From an uncultured Marinosulfonomonas sp. (lineage in GTDB: Bacteria > Pseudomonadota > Alphaproteobacteria > Rhodobacterales > Rhodobacteraceae): a stretch of 39,233 bases of DNA. The position numbers were made by a program, and so were the translations under genes. The number at the start of each line of letters is the position of its first letter. The stretch's first letter is position 1. Shown here in pieces: positions 30,646 to 39,233 of this stretch. The stretch is taken from assembly GCA_947311455.1 (NCBI GenBank), contig CAMZKY010000037.1, forward strand, positions 1-39,233, written 5' to 3'. A model generated the notes under the pieces. It saw only the letters and a list, made by a program, of their open reading frames with translations. It was not told the DNA's origin and did not search any database.

Positions 30646-31869
30646 CTAACCGGTTAATTCGGCACGATTTAGCGCACATTGTGACCATAGGTCATCCAGC
30701 GCGTTTACCAGGGCGTCCAATTCTTTTGGCCCATGCACAGGCGACGGGGTAAAACGCAAGCGCTCGGTGCCGCGCGGTACTGTCGGGTAATTGATTGGTT
30801 GAACGTAAATGCCATAATTTTCCAGCAAAAGATCCGACAGCATTTTACATTTCACCGGATCACCCACATGCACCGGCACAATATGGCTGCCGTGATCATC
30901 CACAGGCATGCCCAAAGCAATCAAACGATCTTTAAGTATACGCGCATGTTTTTGTTGCAATTCACGCAAATGCGGATCGGTTTTCAGATGTTTTACAGAG
31001 GCCGCCGCCCCCGCCGCAACCGCGGGTGGCAAGCTGGTGGTAAAGATAAACCCGGGTGCATAAGAACGGATCGCATCCGCCATTTTGGCGCTGGTAGCAA
31101 TATATCCGCCATGCACACCGAAGGCCTTGCCCAGAGTGCCATTAATAATATCAACCCGATCCATCAAACCATCGCGCTCACACACGCCAGCACCGTGCGC
31201 GCCATACATGCCAACCGCATGCACTTCGTCGATATAGGTTAAGGCGTTAAATTCATCAGCAAGATCCAGGATTTTCTCAATCGGGCCGAAATCACCGTCC
31301 ATAGAATAGATCGATTCAAACGCAATCAGTTTTGGCGCGTCGATGTCAATGCTTTCCAGCAATTCGCGCAAATGATCGGTGTCATTGTGACGCCAGATTT
31401 TCTTTGGGCAGTTGCCATGGCGAATGCCTTGGATCATCGAAGCGTGGTTCAGCGCGTCTGACAGAATTGTCAGGCCTGGAAATAAAATAGGCAGGGTTGA
31501 AAGCGTTGCATCATTGGCAATATAAGCCGACGTAAAAACCAATGCTGCCTCTTTTTGGTGTAAGTCGGCCAATTCGGATTCAAGGTTTTTGTGATAAACC
31601 GTTGTGCCGGAAATGTTGCGCGTCCCGCCCGAGCCAGCGCCTGTGGCATTCAGGGCGTCGTGCATCGCTTCCAGCACATGCGGATGTTGTCCCATGCCCA
31701 GATAATCGTTGCCGCACCACACCGTAATCGGCTTGTCTGTTCCGTCAGGACGTCGCCAAATTGCGTGAGGGAAAGCGCCTTTGCGCCGTTCAATATCAAT
31801 AAACGTCCGATATCGACCTTCATCATGCAGGTTTTGCAGGCTTTCGTCGATTTTAGCAGAATAGTCCAT
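30646..31869 (-). CDS. hemA: 5-aminolevulinate synthase
   Basis: [59 protein letters not shown]. Confidence 0.98.
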   Translation of the reverse strand: MDYSAKIDESLQNLHDEGRYRTFIDIERRKGAFPHAIWRRPDGTDKPITVWCGNDYLGMGQHPHVLEAMHDALNATGAGSGGTRNISGTTVYHKNLESELADLHQKEAALVFTSAYIANDATLSTLPILFPGLTILSDALNHASMIQGIRHGNCPKKIWRHNDTDHLRELLESIDIDAPKLIAFESIYSMDGDFGPIEKILDLADEFNALTYIDEVHAVGMYGAHGAGVCERDGLMDRVDIINGTLGKAFGVHGGYIATSAKMADAIRSYAPGFIFTTSLPPAVAAGAAASVKHLKTDPHLRELQQKHARILKDRLIALGMPVDDHGSHIVPVHVGDPVKCKMLSDLLLENYGIYVQPINYPTVPRGTERLRFTPSPVHGPKELDALVNALDDLWSQCALNRAELTG

Positions 31870-31985
31870 TGATCACTCCGGTTTATGACAGGCGCAGCGC
31901 GCGTTGCCCTTTTGTATCGCTCGAAAAGCGAAACAAATAGGCTACAAATTGCCGCTCCTTAAATTTTTGTTATACTGTTGATCAT

Positions 31986-32561
31986 TCAATCCGAAATCAC
32001 GATTTCGCAATCATCTGCATCGCAGGCGGTTATGGCCGCATCTTCAGCGCCGTCTCCATTGGAAATAGCGTATTTTCCGGTGAGCTGCGAAATTGCAAAT
32101 ATCCGCGGTTTGCCGCTACGCAGATAGGATTTTTTAAACGCCACAGTCGCATCCAGACTAAGCTGAAAACCGGTTTCTTTCCAGCCTTTGGGCCGGATCA
32201 ACGCCACAATCACACAGCTTGCCCCACCATTACGCGCCGCATCGCATCCCTTCAAAGCAAAAGTTTTCGCCGGATCGAGACTATGGAAATCTGCCCCCGC
32301 AACCGTGGCCTTTGAGGCCAGCCCTTCGTCGGGCGCCATTGCAATCGCGCCGTAATACTTTTGCTGAACGCCCACGGCAACCAACACTTGTGCATCCTGA
32401 TCGCTCAGAAAATCATGCGGTAACACCTCAACAACAGCACCTTTGGGTTTTACCAGCAGTTTTTTCGCTTGCCTGCCCGAAAGAGGATCGGCAAACGCGT
32501 CGCTTGAAAACAAACACACAGCAAGGCCAACACCGGCTACAATTTTACATAATCTACACAT
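31986..32561 (-). CDS. hypothetical secreted protein
   Basis: 191 aa with signal-like N-terminus (MCRLCKIVAGVGLAVCLFSSDAFA); no recognised domain; upstream of hemA on the same strand. Confidence 0.75.
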   Translation of the reverse strand: MCRLCKIVAGVGLAVCLFSSDAFADPLSGRQAKKLLVKPKGAVVEVLPHDFLSDQDAQVLVAVGVQQKYYGAIAMAPDEGLASKATVAGADFHSLDPAKTFALKGCDAARNGGASCVIVALIRPKGWKETGFQLSLDATVAFKKSYLRSGKPRIFAISQLTGKYAISNGDGAEDAAITACDADDCEIVISD

Positions 32562-32697
32562 GAATCACTCCTCTTGTTGGGTCTTTTTAACGCTTTGGAT
32601 TTGGAATGACTAGGCGGGAATACAGGGAATGCCGCTAAGCGCGGGGCAGTCATACCTTAAAAGATGTGATTCAAATACGGCAAATAGGGTGCATTGA

Positions 32698-32718
32698 GGA
32701 ATCCAGGATTCCGGAATC
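32698..32718. repeat. nested palindromes GGAATCC-A-GGATTCC-GGAATC
   Basis: 32698-32712 is a 7-bp-arm palindrome; 32707-32718 GATTCCGGAATC is also self-complementary. Confidence 0.6.
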
Positions 32719-32833
32719 GTGGTTTAATGAACGATGCATAACACGCCCCATTTTCATATTGATTTTCATATTCCGCTAGACTCCACATATTGGGCTGATA
32801 GGCTTTGAAAAACACCCAAACCGGAGCAAAAAA

Positions 32834-34207
32834 ATGACCCTAAACGCTGTTCTCGATCGCATCGACGCCCAAATGCCTGACGCCACCGAACGCTTGCTTG
32901 ATTTGTTGCGCATTCAGTCCATTTCCACCGATCCCGCCTATAAAGCCGATTGCGACAAGGCCGCTGATTGGCTGGTCGAGGATCTGAAATCTATCGGTGT
33001 TGATGCCAGCAAACGCCCGACCACAGGCCATCCGATGGTTGTCGGCCATGCCAAAGGCACAGGTAAACACGTGCTGTTTTACGGGCATTATGATGTGCAA
33101 CCCGTTGATCCGCTTGATCTGTGGGATACCCCGCCGTTTGAACCATCCTTGGAAGAAACCGACAAAGGCACCGTTATTCGCGGACGCGGGGCCAGCGATG
33201 ACAAAGGCCAGTTGATGACATTTGTCGAAGCCTGCCGCGCGTGGGTTGCGGTGCACGGCGAACTGCCGATCAAGGTGTCGTTTTTCTTTGAAGGCGAGGA
33301 AGAGTCCGGTTCGCCGTCTTTGGTGCCCTATATGAAAGAGAACGCCAAAGAGCTTACCACGGATATCGCGTTAATCTGTGATACCGGGCTATTTTCATCG
33401 GCAGTGCCTGCAATCACCACCCAATTGCGCGGCATGGTGACCGAAGAATTTACCATCAAAGGGGCCGCGCGTGATCTGCATTCGGGTATGTATGGCGGAC
33501 TTGCCGGAAATCCCATCCATGTTCTTTCTAAAATTGTGGCCGATTTGCATGATGAAACCGGTGCTGTCACGCTGGACGGGTTTTACGATGATGTGCCCGA
33601 ACTAGATGATCAAACCAGATCCATGTGGCAAAATTTGGCCTTTGACCACGCCGATTTTTTAGGCGAAGTGGGGCTTTCAATGCCTGCGGGCGAACAGGAT
33701 CGCACCCCGCTGGAAATGATCTGGTCGCGCCCCACCTGCGAAGTAAACGGTATTTGGGGGGGCTATATTGGTGACGGGTTCAAAACTGTTCTGCCTGCCG
33801 ATGCCCACGCAAAAATAAGCTTTCGTTTAGTTGGCCAACAAGACCCGGATAAAATTCATGCCGCCTTCAAGGCCCATGTGGAAAGCCGCCTGCCCGATGA
33901 TTTTACCGTCGAATTCAAGCCATCGCGGGGTGCTGCCGCCTCACAAATGTCCACAGAAGATCCGGCTTTTGAAGCTGCCATCGGCGCGCTGTCAGATGAA
34001 TGGCCCCGCAATGGTTCTTATATCGGTTGCGGCGGATCAATCCCGATTGCCGGATATTTCAAAGACATCCTCGGAATGGATGCGATGCTGATCGGGTTTG
34101 GAAAAGACGATGATCAAATCCATTCCCCGAACGAAAAATACGATATGGAAAGCTTTCACAAAGGCACGCGCAGCTGGGCGCGGATATTGCACGCGCTGTC
34201 AAAATAA
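32834..34207 (+). CDS. M20 family peptidase / dipeptidase
   Basis: VLFYGHYDVQPVDPLDLWDTPPFEP, GRGASDDKGQLMTFVEA, FFEGEEESGSPSL metal-binding motifs. Confidence 0.95.
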   Translation: MTLNAVLDRIDAQMPDATERLLDLLRIQSISTDPAYKADCDKAADWLVEDLKSIGVDASKRPTTGHPMVVGHAKGTGKHVLFYGHYDVQPVDPLDLWDTPPFEPSLEETDKGTVIRGRGASDDKGQLMTFVEACRAWVAVHGELPIKVSFFFEGEEESGSPSLVPYMKENAKELTTDIALICDTGLFSSAVPAITTQLRGMVTEEFTIKGAARDLHSGMYGGLAGNPIHVLSKIVADLHDETGAVTLDGFYDDVPELDDQTRSMWQNLAFDHADFLGEVGLSMPAGEQDRTPLEMIWSRPTCEVNGIWGGYIGDGFKTVLPADAHAKISFRLVGQQDPDKIHAAFKAHVESRLPDDFTVEFKPSRGAAASQMSTEDPAFEAAIGALSDEWPRNGSYIGCGGSIPIAGYFKDILGMDAMLIGFGKDDDQIHSPNEKYDMESFHKGTRSWARILHALSK

Positions 34208-34214
34208 ACTGTAG

Positions 34215-34232
34215 GGCGGGGTTCATCCCGCC
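34215..34232 (+). terminator. GGCGGG-gttcat-CCCGCC hairpin after M20 gene (terminator or REP-like)
   Basis: Perfect 6-bp GC stem 8 bp after the stop codon, followed by TTATACTTCTTTTGTATA. Confidence 0.55.
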
Positions 34233-34256
34233 TTATACTTCTTTTGTATAAACACG

Positions 34257-35630
34257 CTATTTTACCAGCTGCCCCCACAAATCATATTCCCCCGCTTCGT
34301 CCACTTCTACGCGGACAATATCCCCCACTTTTATCCCCTCATACCCTTCGTCAATGAACAGATTCCCATCAATTTCGGGGGCATCGGCCATGGTGCGGCA
34401 GGTGGCGGCATCGTCATCGATTTCATCGACAATCACATCAATCGCCTTACCCACTTTGGCCTCCAGTTTGGCCTCGGAAATGGTTTGGGCTTTGGCCATA
34501 AACCGTTCCCAGCGGTTTTGCTTTATGTCGTCTGGCACGTGATCCGGCAACGCATTGGAACGCGCACCATCCACATTTTCATACTGAAAACAGCCAATGC
34601 GATCCAGTTGTGCCTCTTCCAGCCAGTCTAGCAGATTTTCAAATTCAGCCTCGGTTTCGCCGGGATAGCCCACAATAAACGTGGAGCGCAGGGTAATGTC
34701 CGGGCAAATATCACGCCACGCCGTGATTTCATCCAGTGTTTTGGCCGCAGCCGCAGGACGCGCCATGCGCCGCAAAACATCAGGGTGGGAATGTTGAAAC
34801 GGAATATCCAGATAGGGCAGGATCAATCCCTCGGCCATCAGCGGAATAAGATCGCGCACATGCGGATAGGGATAGACATAATGCAGCCGAACCCACGCGC
34901 CCAAGCTGCCCAAATCGCGGGCCAAATCGGTGATATGGGCGCGGTGGCCTTTTTCGTCAGCATATTTGATATCCAGACCATAAGCCGAAGTATCCTGTGA
35001 AATCACCAGCAGTTCTTTCACCCCGGCATCCACCAAACGTTCGGCCTCGCGCATCACCGCATGGGCGGGGCGCGACGCCAGTTTGCCACGCATATCGGGG
35101 ATAATGCAAAACTTGCACTTGTGGTTGCAACCTTCTGATATTTTTAGATAACTATAGTGCCGTGGCGTTAATGTGACGCCGCTGGCCGGCAGCAAATCAA
35201 TAAAGGGATCGGGATTAGGTGGCACGGCGGCATGCACCGCATCCAGAACCTGTTCATACTGGTGTGGACCGGTAACGGCCAGAATGCGCGGATGGTGCCT
35301 GCGAATATAATCCGGCTCGGCGCCCAGACATCCCGTCACGATCACACGCCCGTTTGCGGCGAGTGCCTCGCCAATCGCATCAAGGCTTTCGGCTTTGGCT
35401 GAATCTAGAAATCCGCAGGTGTTCACGATAACCGCGTCCGCGCCCGCGTAATCCGGTGAAATCGCATAGCCTTCAGCACGCAGACGGGTCAAAATCCGTT
35501 CACTATCCACAAGCGCCTTGGGGCATCCCAACGACACCATACCAATACGGGGCTGCCCATCGCGGGCGGGTTCATTCAGGCGGGCCTTTGGCGCAAGATC
35601 AGGGCGCAGGGAGGGAGGATTTGTAACCAT
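34257..35630 (-). CDS. rimO: ribosomal protein S12 methylthiotransferase
   Basis: [27 protein letters not shown], radical-SAM [21 protein letters not shown]-terminal TRAM-like region. Confidence 0.97.
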   Translation of the reverse strand: MVTNPPSLRPDLAPKARLNEPARDGQPRIGMVSLGCPKALVDSERILTRLRAEGYAISPDYAGADAVIVNTCGFLDSAKAESLDAIGEALAANGRVIVTGCLGAEPDYIRRHHPRILAVTGPHQYEQVLDAVHAAVPPNPDPFIDLLPASGVTLTPRHYSYLKISEGCNHKCKFCIIPDMRGKLASRPAHAVMREAERLVDAGVKELLVISQDTSAYGLDIKYADEKGHRAHITDLARDLGSLGAWVRLHYVYPYPHVRDLIPLMAEGLILPYLDIPFQHSHPDVLRRMARPAAAAKTLDEITAWRDICPDITLRSTFIVGYPGETEAEFENLLDWLEEAQLDRIGCFQYENVDGARSNALPDHVPDDIKQNRWERFMAKAQTISEAKLEAKVGKAIDVIVDEIDDDAATCRTMADAPEIDGNLFIDEGYEGIKVGDIVRVEVDEAGEYDLWGQLVK

Positions 35631-35782
35631 AGGGCCGCGTATAAATTACGCAGCCCAAAAGGGAAAGATATCGATTGCGGACAAACCGGTTTCTATTGGT
35701 TGGCAGGGCCGATTTAAACTGGAAATTATACGTAATTAGGGGTTTGGTATTACGGAAATTTCCTGATTTTTGGCCGATGGAC

Positions 35783-36796
35783 TTACCCGTTGGTTGCTGC
35801 CGCAAGCCCTTGAACCTTGGTTAAGGCGGCACCGCTATCAATGCTCTCAGCTGCCATTTCCACGCCTTGCTTTAGATCGCTTGCACGATCCGAAATCATC
35901 AATGCTGCTGCCGAATTCAACAAAACCGCATCACGGTAGGCTGATTTTTCACCGTCCAGTAAAGCCCGAAAAGCCGCGCCGTTTTCTTCGGGGCTGCCGC
36001 CCATGATATCTTTGAACGGATGCACAGGCAGGCCTGCATCTTCAGGATTTATTTCAAATTCAGTCACCTTGCCATCAACAAGTGCGGCAACCCAAGAGAC
36101 ACCACAAATGGTGATTTCATCGGTTCCATCCGATCCATGCACAAGCCATGCTTTTTCCGAGCCGAGTTCGCGTAGGGTTTCAGCCATGGGGCGAATCAAA
36201 TCGCGGGTAAACGCACCGGTAAGTTGGCGTTTGGCCCCCGCTGGATTGGTAAGCGGGCCAAGTATATTGAAAATTGTGCGCGTGCCCAATTCGGCGCGGG
36301 TTGGCATCACATGGGCCATAGCGGGGTGGTGCATCGGGGCCATCATAAAGGCAATGCCAATATCCTTGAGCGCCTTTTCAACCACATCCACCCCAACCAT
36401 CACGCCAATACCCATCTGGCCCAATACATCGGCCGCACCGGATTTAGACGATAGATTGCGGTTGCCATGTTTGGCCACAGGCACCCCTGCCCCCGCCACC
36501 ACAAACGCCGTCGCCGTTGAAATATTCAAGGTGCCTTTACCATCGCCCCCCGTGCCAACAATATCCATCGCCCCCGCAGGCGCATTCACCTTGTGGCACT
36601 TTGCCCGCATCACGGCGGCGGCGGCGGCGAATTCTTCAACCGTTTCGCCGCGCGTGCGCAGTGCCATCAGCAATCCGCCAATCTGGCTGGGCGTCGCATC
36701 ACCGTTAAACAGGATTTCAAACGCAGTTTCAGCCTCTTGGCGGGTTAACGCACGATCAGAGGCAATTCCAATCAGGGGTTTTAGCGCGTCACTCAT
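35783..36796 (-). CDS. trpD: anthranilate phosphoribosyltransferase
   Basis: [48 protein letters not shown]. Confidence 0.98.
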   Translation of the reverse strand: MSDALKPLIGIASDRALTRQEAETAFEILFNGDATPSQIGGLLMALRTRGETVEEFAAAAAVMRAKCHKVNAPAGAMDIVGTGGDGKGTLNISTATAFVVAGAGVPVAKHGNRNLSSKSGAADVLGQMGIGVMVGVDVVEKALKDIGIAFMMAPMHHPAMAHVMPTRAELGTRTIFNILGPLTNPAGAKRQLTGAFTRDLIRPMAETLRELGSEKAWLVHGSDGTDEITICGVSWVAALVDGKVTEFEINPEDAGLPVHPFKDIMGGSPEENGAAFRALLDGEKSAYRDAVLLNSAAALMISDRASDLKQGVEMAAESIDSGAALTKVQGLAAATNG

Positions 36797-37380
36797 GCGT
36801 TTACCTTTACGTTTGCGATTTTAAGGAAGTTTTCAAGTAGCTTATGCCCATGTTCGGTTTTAATCGATTCAGGATGAAACTGCACCCCGTGCATGGGCAA
36901 ATCTTTGTGATGCATGCCCATAATCGTGCCATCCTCAAGTTCGGCGTTTACCACCAGACATTCCGGCAGGGTTTCGCGTTCCACAATCAAAGAATGATAC
37001 CGCGTGGCCGTAATCGGGCTATCCAACCCTGCAAACAACCCCGTTGCATCATGGCGCATTTCACCGGTTTTACCGTGCACAATTTCATTACAGCGCACGA
37101 TCTTGCCGCCAAAGGCCTCGCCAATGGATTGATGGCCCAGACACACGCCTAAAAGCGGTTTTTTCGCGTCCGCAGCGGCTTTGGTAAGATCCAGGCAAAT
37201 GCCGGCTTGGGCCGGATCGCATGGTCCGGGCGACAGCACAATCGCCTCGGCCCCCATGTTCATGGCCTCATCAACAGAAATCTTGTCATTGCGTTTTACC
37301 ACAACATCCGCGCCAAGCTCGCCCAGATAATGTACCAGATTATAGGTGAAACTGTCGTAATTATCGATCAAAAGCAACAT
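36793..37380 (-). CDS. trpG: anthranilate/aminodeoxychorismate synthase glutamine amidotransferase component
   Basis: [59 protein letters not shown] overlap with trpD. Confidence 0.96.
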   Translation of the reverse strand: MLLLIDNYDSFTYNLVHYLGELGADVVVKRNDKISVDEAMNMGAEAIVLSPGPCDPAQAGICLDLTKAAADAKKPLLGVCLGHQSIGEAFGGKIVRCNEIVHGKTGEMRHDATGLFAGLDSPITATRYHSLIVERETLPECLVVNAELEDGTIMGMHHKDLPMHGVQFHPESIKTEHGHKLLENFLKIANVKVNA

Positions 37381-37524
37381 TTTCGCCTATTTCCCGTGTT
37401 TGTTAACTTCAAATTAAGAAGAGGGGGTGAACCCGCGTTCCAGTCGCGCTATACATGCCCTTGAAGGCGGCGCCGGGTCAAGACCCACAGCGCCGGTTTG
37501 GCAAGAACAATAACGGAGTGACCA

Positions 37525-39156
37525 GTGGGACGCGGATTTATCTTAGGGGCTCTTTGGGGGCTATTGGTAGCAATTATCACTGTTTCAATCACGTCTCTGA
37601 TGCAGGGAGGCGCGCGGATAGCTGTGACGGCTCCGCAGGCAAGTACAGTTGACGTTCCGGTGGGAACGCCGTTCAATGCCCCGAAACCGGAACAAATAAC
37701 CGTTGTTCCTCAAGTAGATAGCGCAATTTCGGGAGAATCAAATCCGGCCACCCTTGCGCAAACCAGTGATGATCAACAACCCACAGCAGATATCTCGGCA
37801 TCATTGGAGCGCCCCAGCACAAGCCAGACAAATACCCAAGGTATGATCGCGCCAACGATCGAAACTGATTCGGGGTCTGCGATGGTCGACAATCCCGCCG
37901 TGGAGGATGACACGGCAGTTTCTACAGCGCCAGCTTCGCCTGATATGGTTGCGGCGCATAACGATTCTAACCGGATACCTCCGTCACAATCTGCCCCGGC
38001 GCCCGTTGACGTGCTAACCGATGTGCAATCCTTACCGGATGTGCAAGACCCCGCCACCGAACAGCCTACACCTGTCGAAACGGCTACCGCCCCTGAGCCT
38101 GCCCCTGCAGCCACACTAGAAACAAGCACGATCCAGGCGCAAACAGACCCAGAAGCGCAACCCGTAATGCAATCAGAGCCGGCCGCGCAGGAAATTACCC
38201 TGCCGGATACAGAAACCCCTATCGCCCCCGCAACCGAGCCACGCCCGCAAGCGCCAGAAACGGCAATCGCAAGCGAAACCCCGCCCGCAACCATGCCTGA
38301 AGAAACCGAAAAGCCCAGTGTCATTGCCGAAACAGAAGCGCCCACCACAATTCGCTCCCCTGTGTTTGATATGGGAAATCTTGCGCCAAACATCCCGACA
38401 ACGCGCCTACCTTCCATTGCGAAAACATCAACCACTGCAACCACCGAAAATGCGACGATTGAACCAAGCCCCCCGAAAGGCGCGTTATTCAATAATAGCG
38501 TGCCCTATGATGTCGCGCCCGAAACATCATTGATGTCGATCATCCTGATTGATGATGAAAATAACCCGATTTCCGATGCAACCTTGCATGAATATCCTGT
38601 CCCTGTTGCGTTTGCGATTGATGCCTCACGTGATGATGCGGGGCGTGCGGCCAAACGCTATCGGGATGCCGGATTTGAAGTGTTGATGCTGACAAACTTT
38701 CCTGTTGGGGCCACGCCGGCAGATATAGAGCAGGCGTTCCAGGCCTATGAGGCCGCCATGCCCGAGGCGATTGCGGTGCTGGATCAAGATAAAAACGGAT
38801 TTCGCCGTGGTCGGGATGTTATTACGCAAATTGCTGAAATCCTTGCGCAAACAGGTCATGGCTTGGTGACGCAGGATCGCGGATTAAACACGCCCCAAAA
38901 AATCGCCCTCAAAGAAGGCGTGCCAGCGGCCTTGATTTATCGCGGCATTGACGACAAAGACGAAAACGCAACGGTGATCCGGCGCTACCTGAACCGGGCG
39001 GCGTTTCAGGCCACCCAAAAAGGTAATGTCATTCTAGTGGGGCGCACGCGTTCTCAAACAGTGGAAGCGTTGCTTTTATGGTCGACCAATGACAAGGCCA
39101 GCACATTAGAGCTTGCACCAGTGTCTTCCATTCTTAAGGCAGCACCAACAAAATAA
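37525..39156 (+). CDS. divergent polysaccharide deacetylase family protein with long low-complexity linker
   Basis: GTG start with GGAG RBS; N-terminal TM (GRGFILGALWGLLVAIITVSITS), Pro/Thr/Glu/Ala-rich linker, C-terminal Polysacc_deac_2/YibQ-like domain (MSIILIDDENNPISDATLHEYPVPVAFAIDAS). Confidence 0.85.
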   Translation: MGRGFILGALWGLLVAIITVSITSLMQGGARIAVTAPQASTVDVPVGTPFNAPKPEQITVVPQVDSAISGESNPATLAQTSDDQQPTADISASLERPSTSQTNTQGMIAPTIETDSGSAMVDNPAVEDDTAVSTAPASPDMVAAHNDSNRIPPSQSAPAPVDVLTDVQSLPDVQDPATEQPTPVETATAPEPAPAATLETSTIQAQTDPEAQPVMQSEPAAQEITLPDTETPIAPATEPRPQAPETAIASETPPATMPEETEKPSVIAETEAPTTIRSPVFDMGNLAPNIPTTRLPSIAKTSTTATTENATIEPSPPKGALFNNSVPYDVAPETSLMSIILIDDENNPISDATLHEYPVPVAFAIDASRDDAGRAAKRYRDAGFEVLMLTNFPVGATPADIEQAFQAYEAAMPEAIAVLDQDKNGFRRGRDVITQIAEILAQTGHGLVTQDRGLNTPQKIALKEGVPAALIYRGIDDKDENATVIRRYLNRAAFQATQKGNVILVGRTRSQTVEALLLWSTNDKASTLELAPVSSILKAAPTK

Positions 39157-39173
39157 ATCCGACACAATAAAAA

Positions 39174-39231
39174 GGGGGCGCGATGCCCCCTCAGACCACT
39201 GACAAACCCCGTCATTTTTTGGCGGGGTTTT
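39174..39231 (+). terminator. two tandem terminator-like hairpins
   Basis: GGGGGC-gcgat-GCCCCC (39174-39190), then AAACCCCGTC-atttttt-GGCGGGGTTT followed by T. Confidence 0.8.
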
Positions 39232-39233
39232 CT

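Noticed and set aside
31970-31985. TTGATCATTCAAT upstream of hemA considered as an FNR box
   Set aside because: Second half-site does not match ATCAA with N4 spacing, so only a half-site is present.
35754-35763. GGAAATTTCC palindrome between rimO and trpD
   Set aside because: Short AT-rich 10-mer, expected by chance; no supporting context.
36003-36824. 273-aa plus-strand ORF opposite trpD
   Set aside because: Shadow of trpD; no start context or domain.
37773-38492. 239-aa minus-strand ORF inside the deacetylase gene
   Set aside because: Ser/Gly/Val/Ala low-complexity shadow of the repetitive linker on the opposite strand; no RBS or domain.
1-39233. Search for CRISPR arrays, tRNA/rRNA genes, IS elements, integrases, toxin-antitoxin or defence genes
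   Set aside because: None recognised by eye; all large ORFs are housekeeping, metabolic or envelope genes.

Overview
The window is a gene-dense, mostly ordinary alphaproteobacterial chromosome segment. Gene content and motif style look Rhodobacterales-like; this is inference, no database search was run. It reads: end of a valine-catabolism operon (acyl-CoA dehydrogenase, HIBYL-CoA hydrolase-like, mmsB) coupled to a Crp/Fnr regulator and a DUF2892 membrane protein; uvrA; rhodanese; lpd; DUF924; MFS; queA; an AsmA-like giant protein; DUF455; M23 peptidase plus bactofilin; a broken DUF2189 gene; prfB; PBP1A; amidase; aminotransferase; M48 peptidase; DsbA-like; ispG; RodZ-like; hemA; a secreted unknown; M20 peptidase; rimO; trpD/trpG; and a divergent polysaccharide deacetylase. 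I found no phage, transposon, CRISPR, tRNA or rRNA. The best second-look items are regulatory or degenerative: (1) a perfect 20-bp palindrome containing TTGAT-N4-ATCAA (FNR/FnrL box) upstream of a DUF2189 gene that appears broken by a frameshifting internal deletion; (2) an ATTC-N8-GAAT site (SqrR/BigR-type persulfide-repressor operator) in the rhodanese promoter; (3) a GTTC-N7-GTTC alphaproteobacterial LexA box upstream of uvrA; (4) a cysteine-bearing Crp/Fnr protein next to a two-Cys DUF2892 protein with an inverted repeat between them; and several unexplained perfect palindromes in intergenic DNA. I see no clear evidence of a wholly novel multi-gene system.
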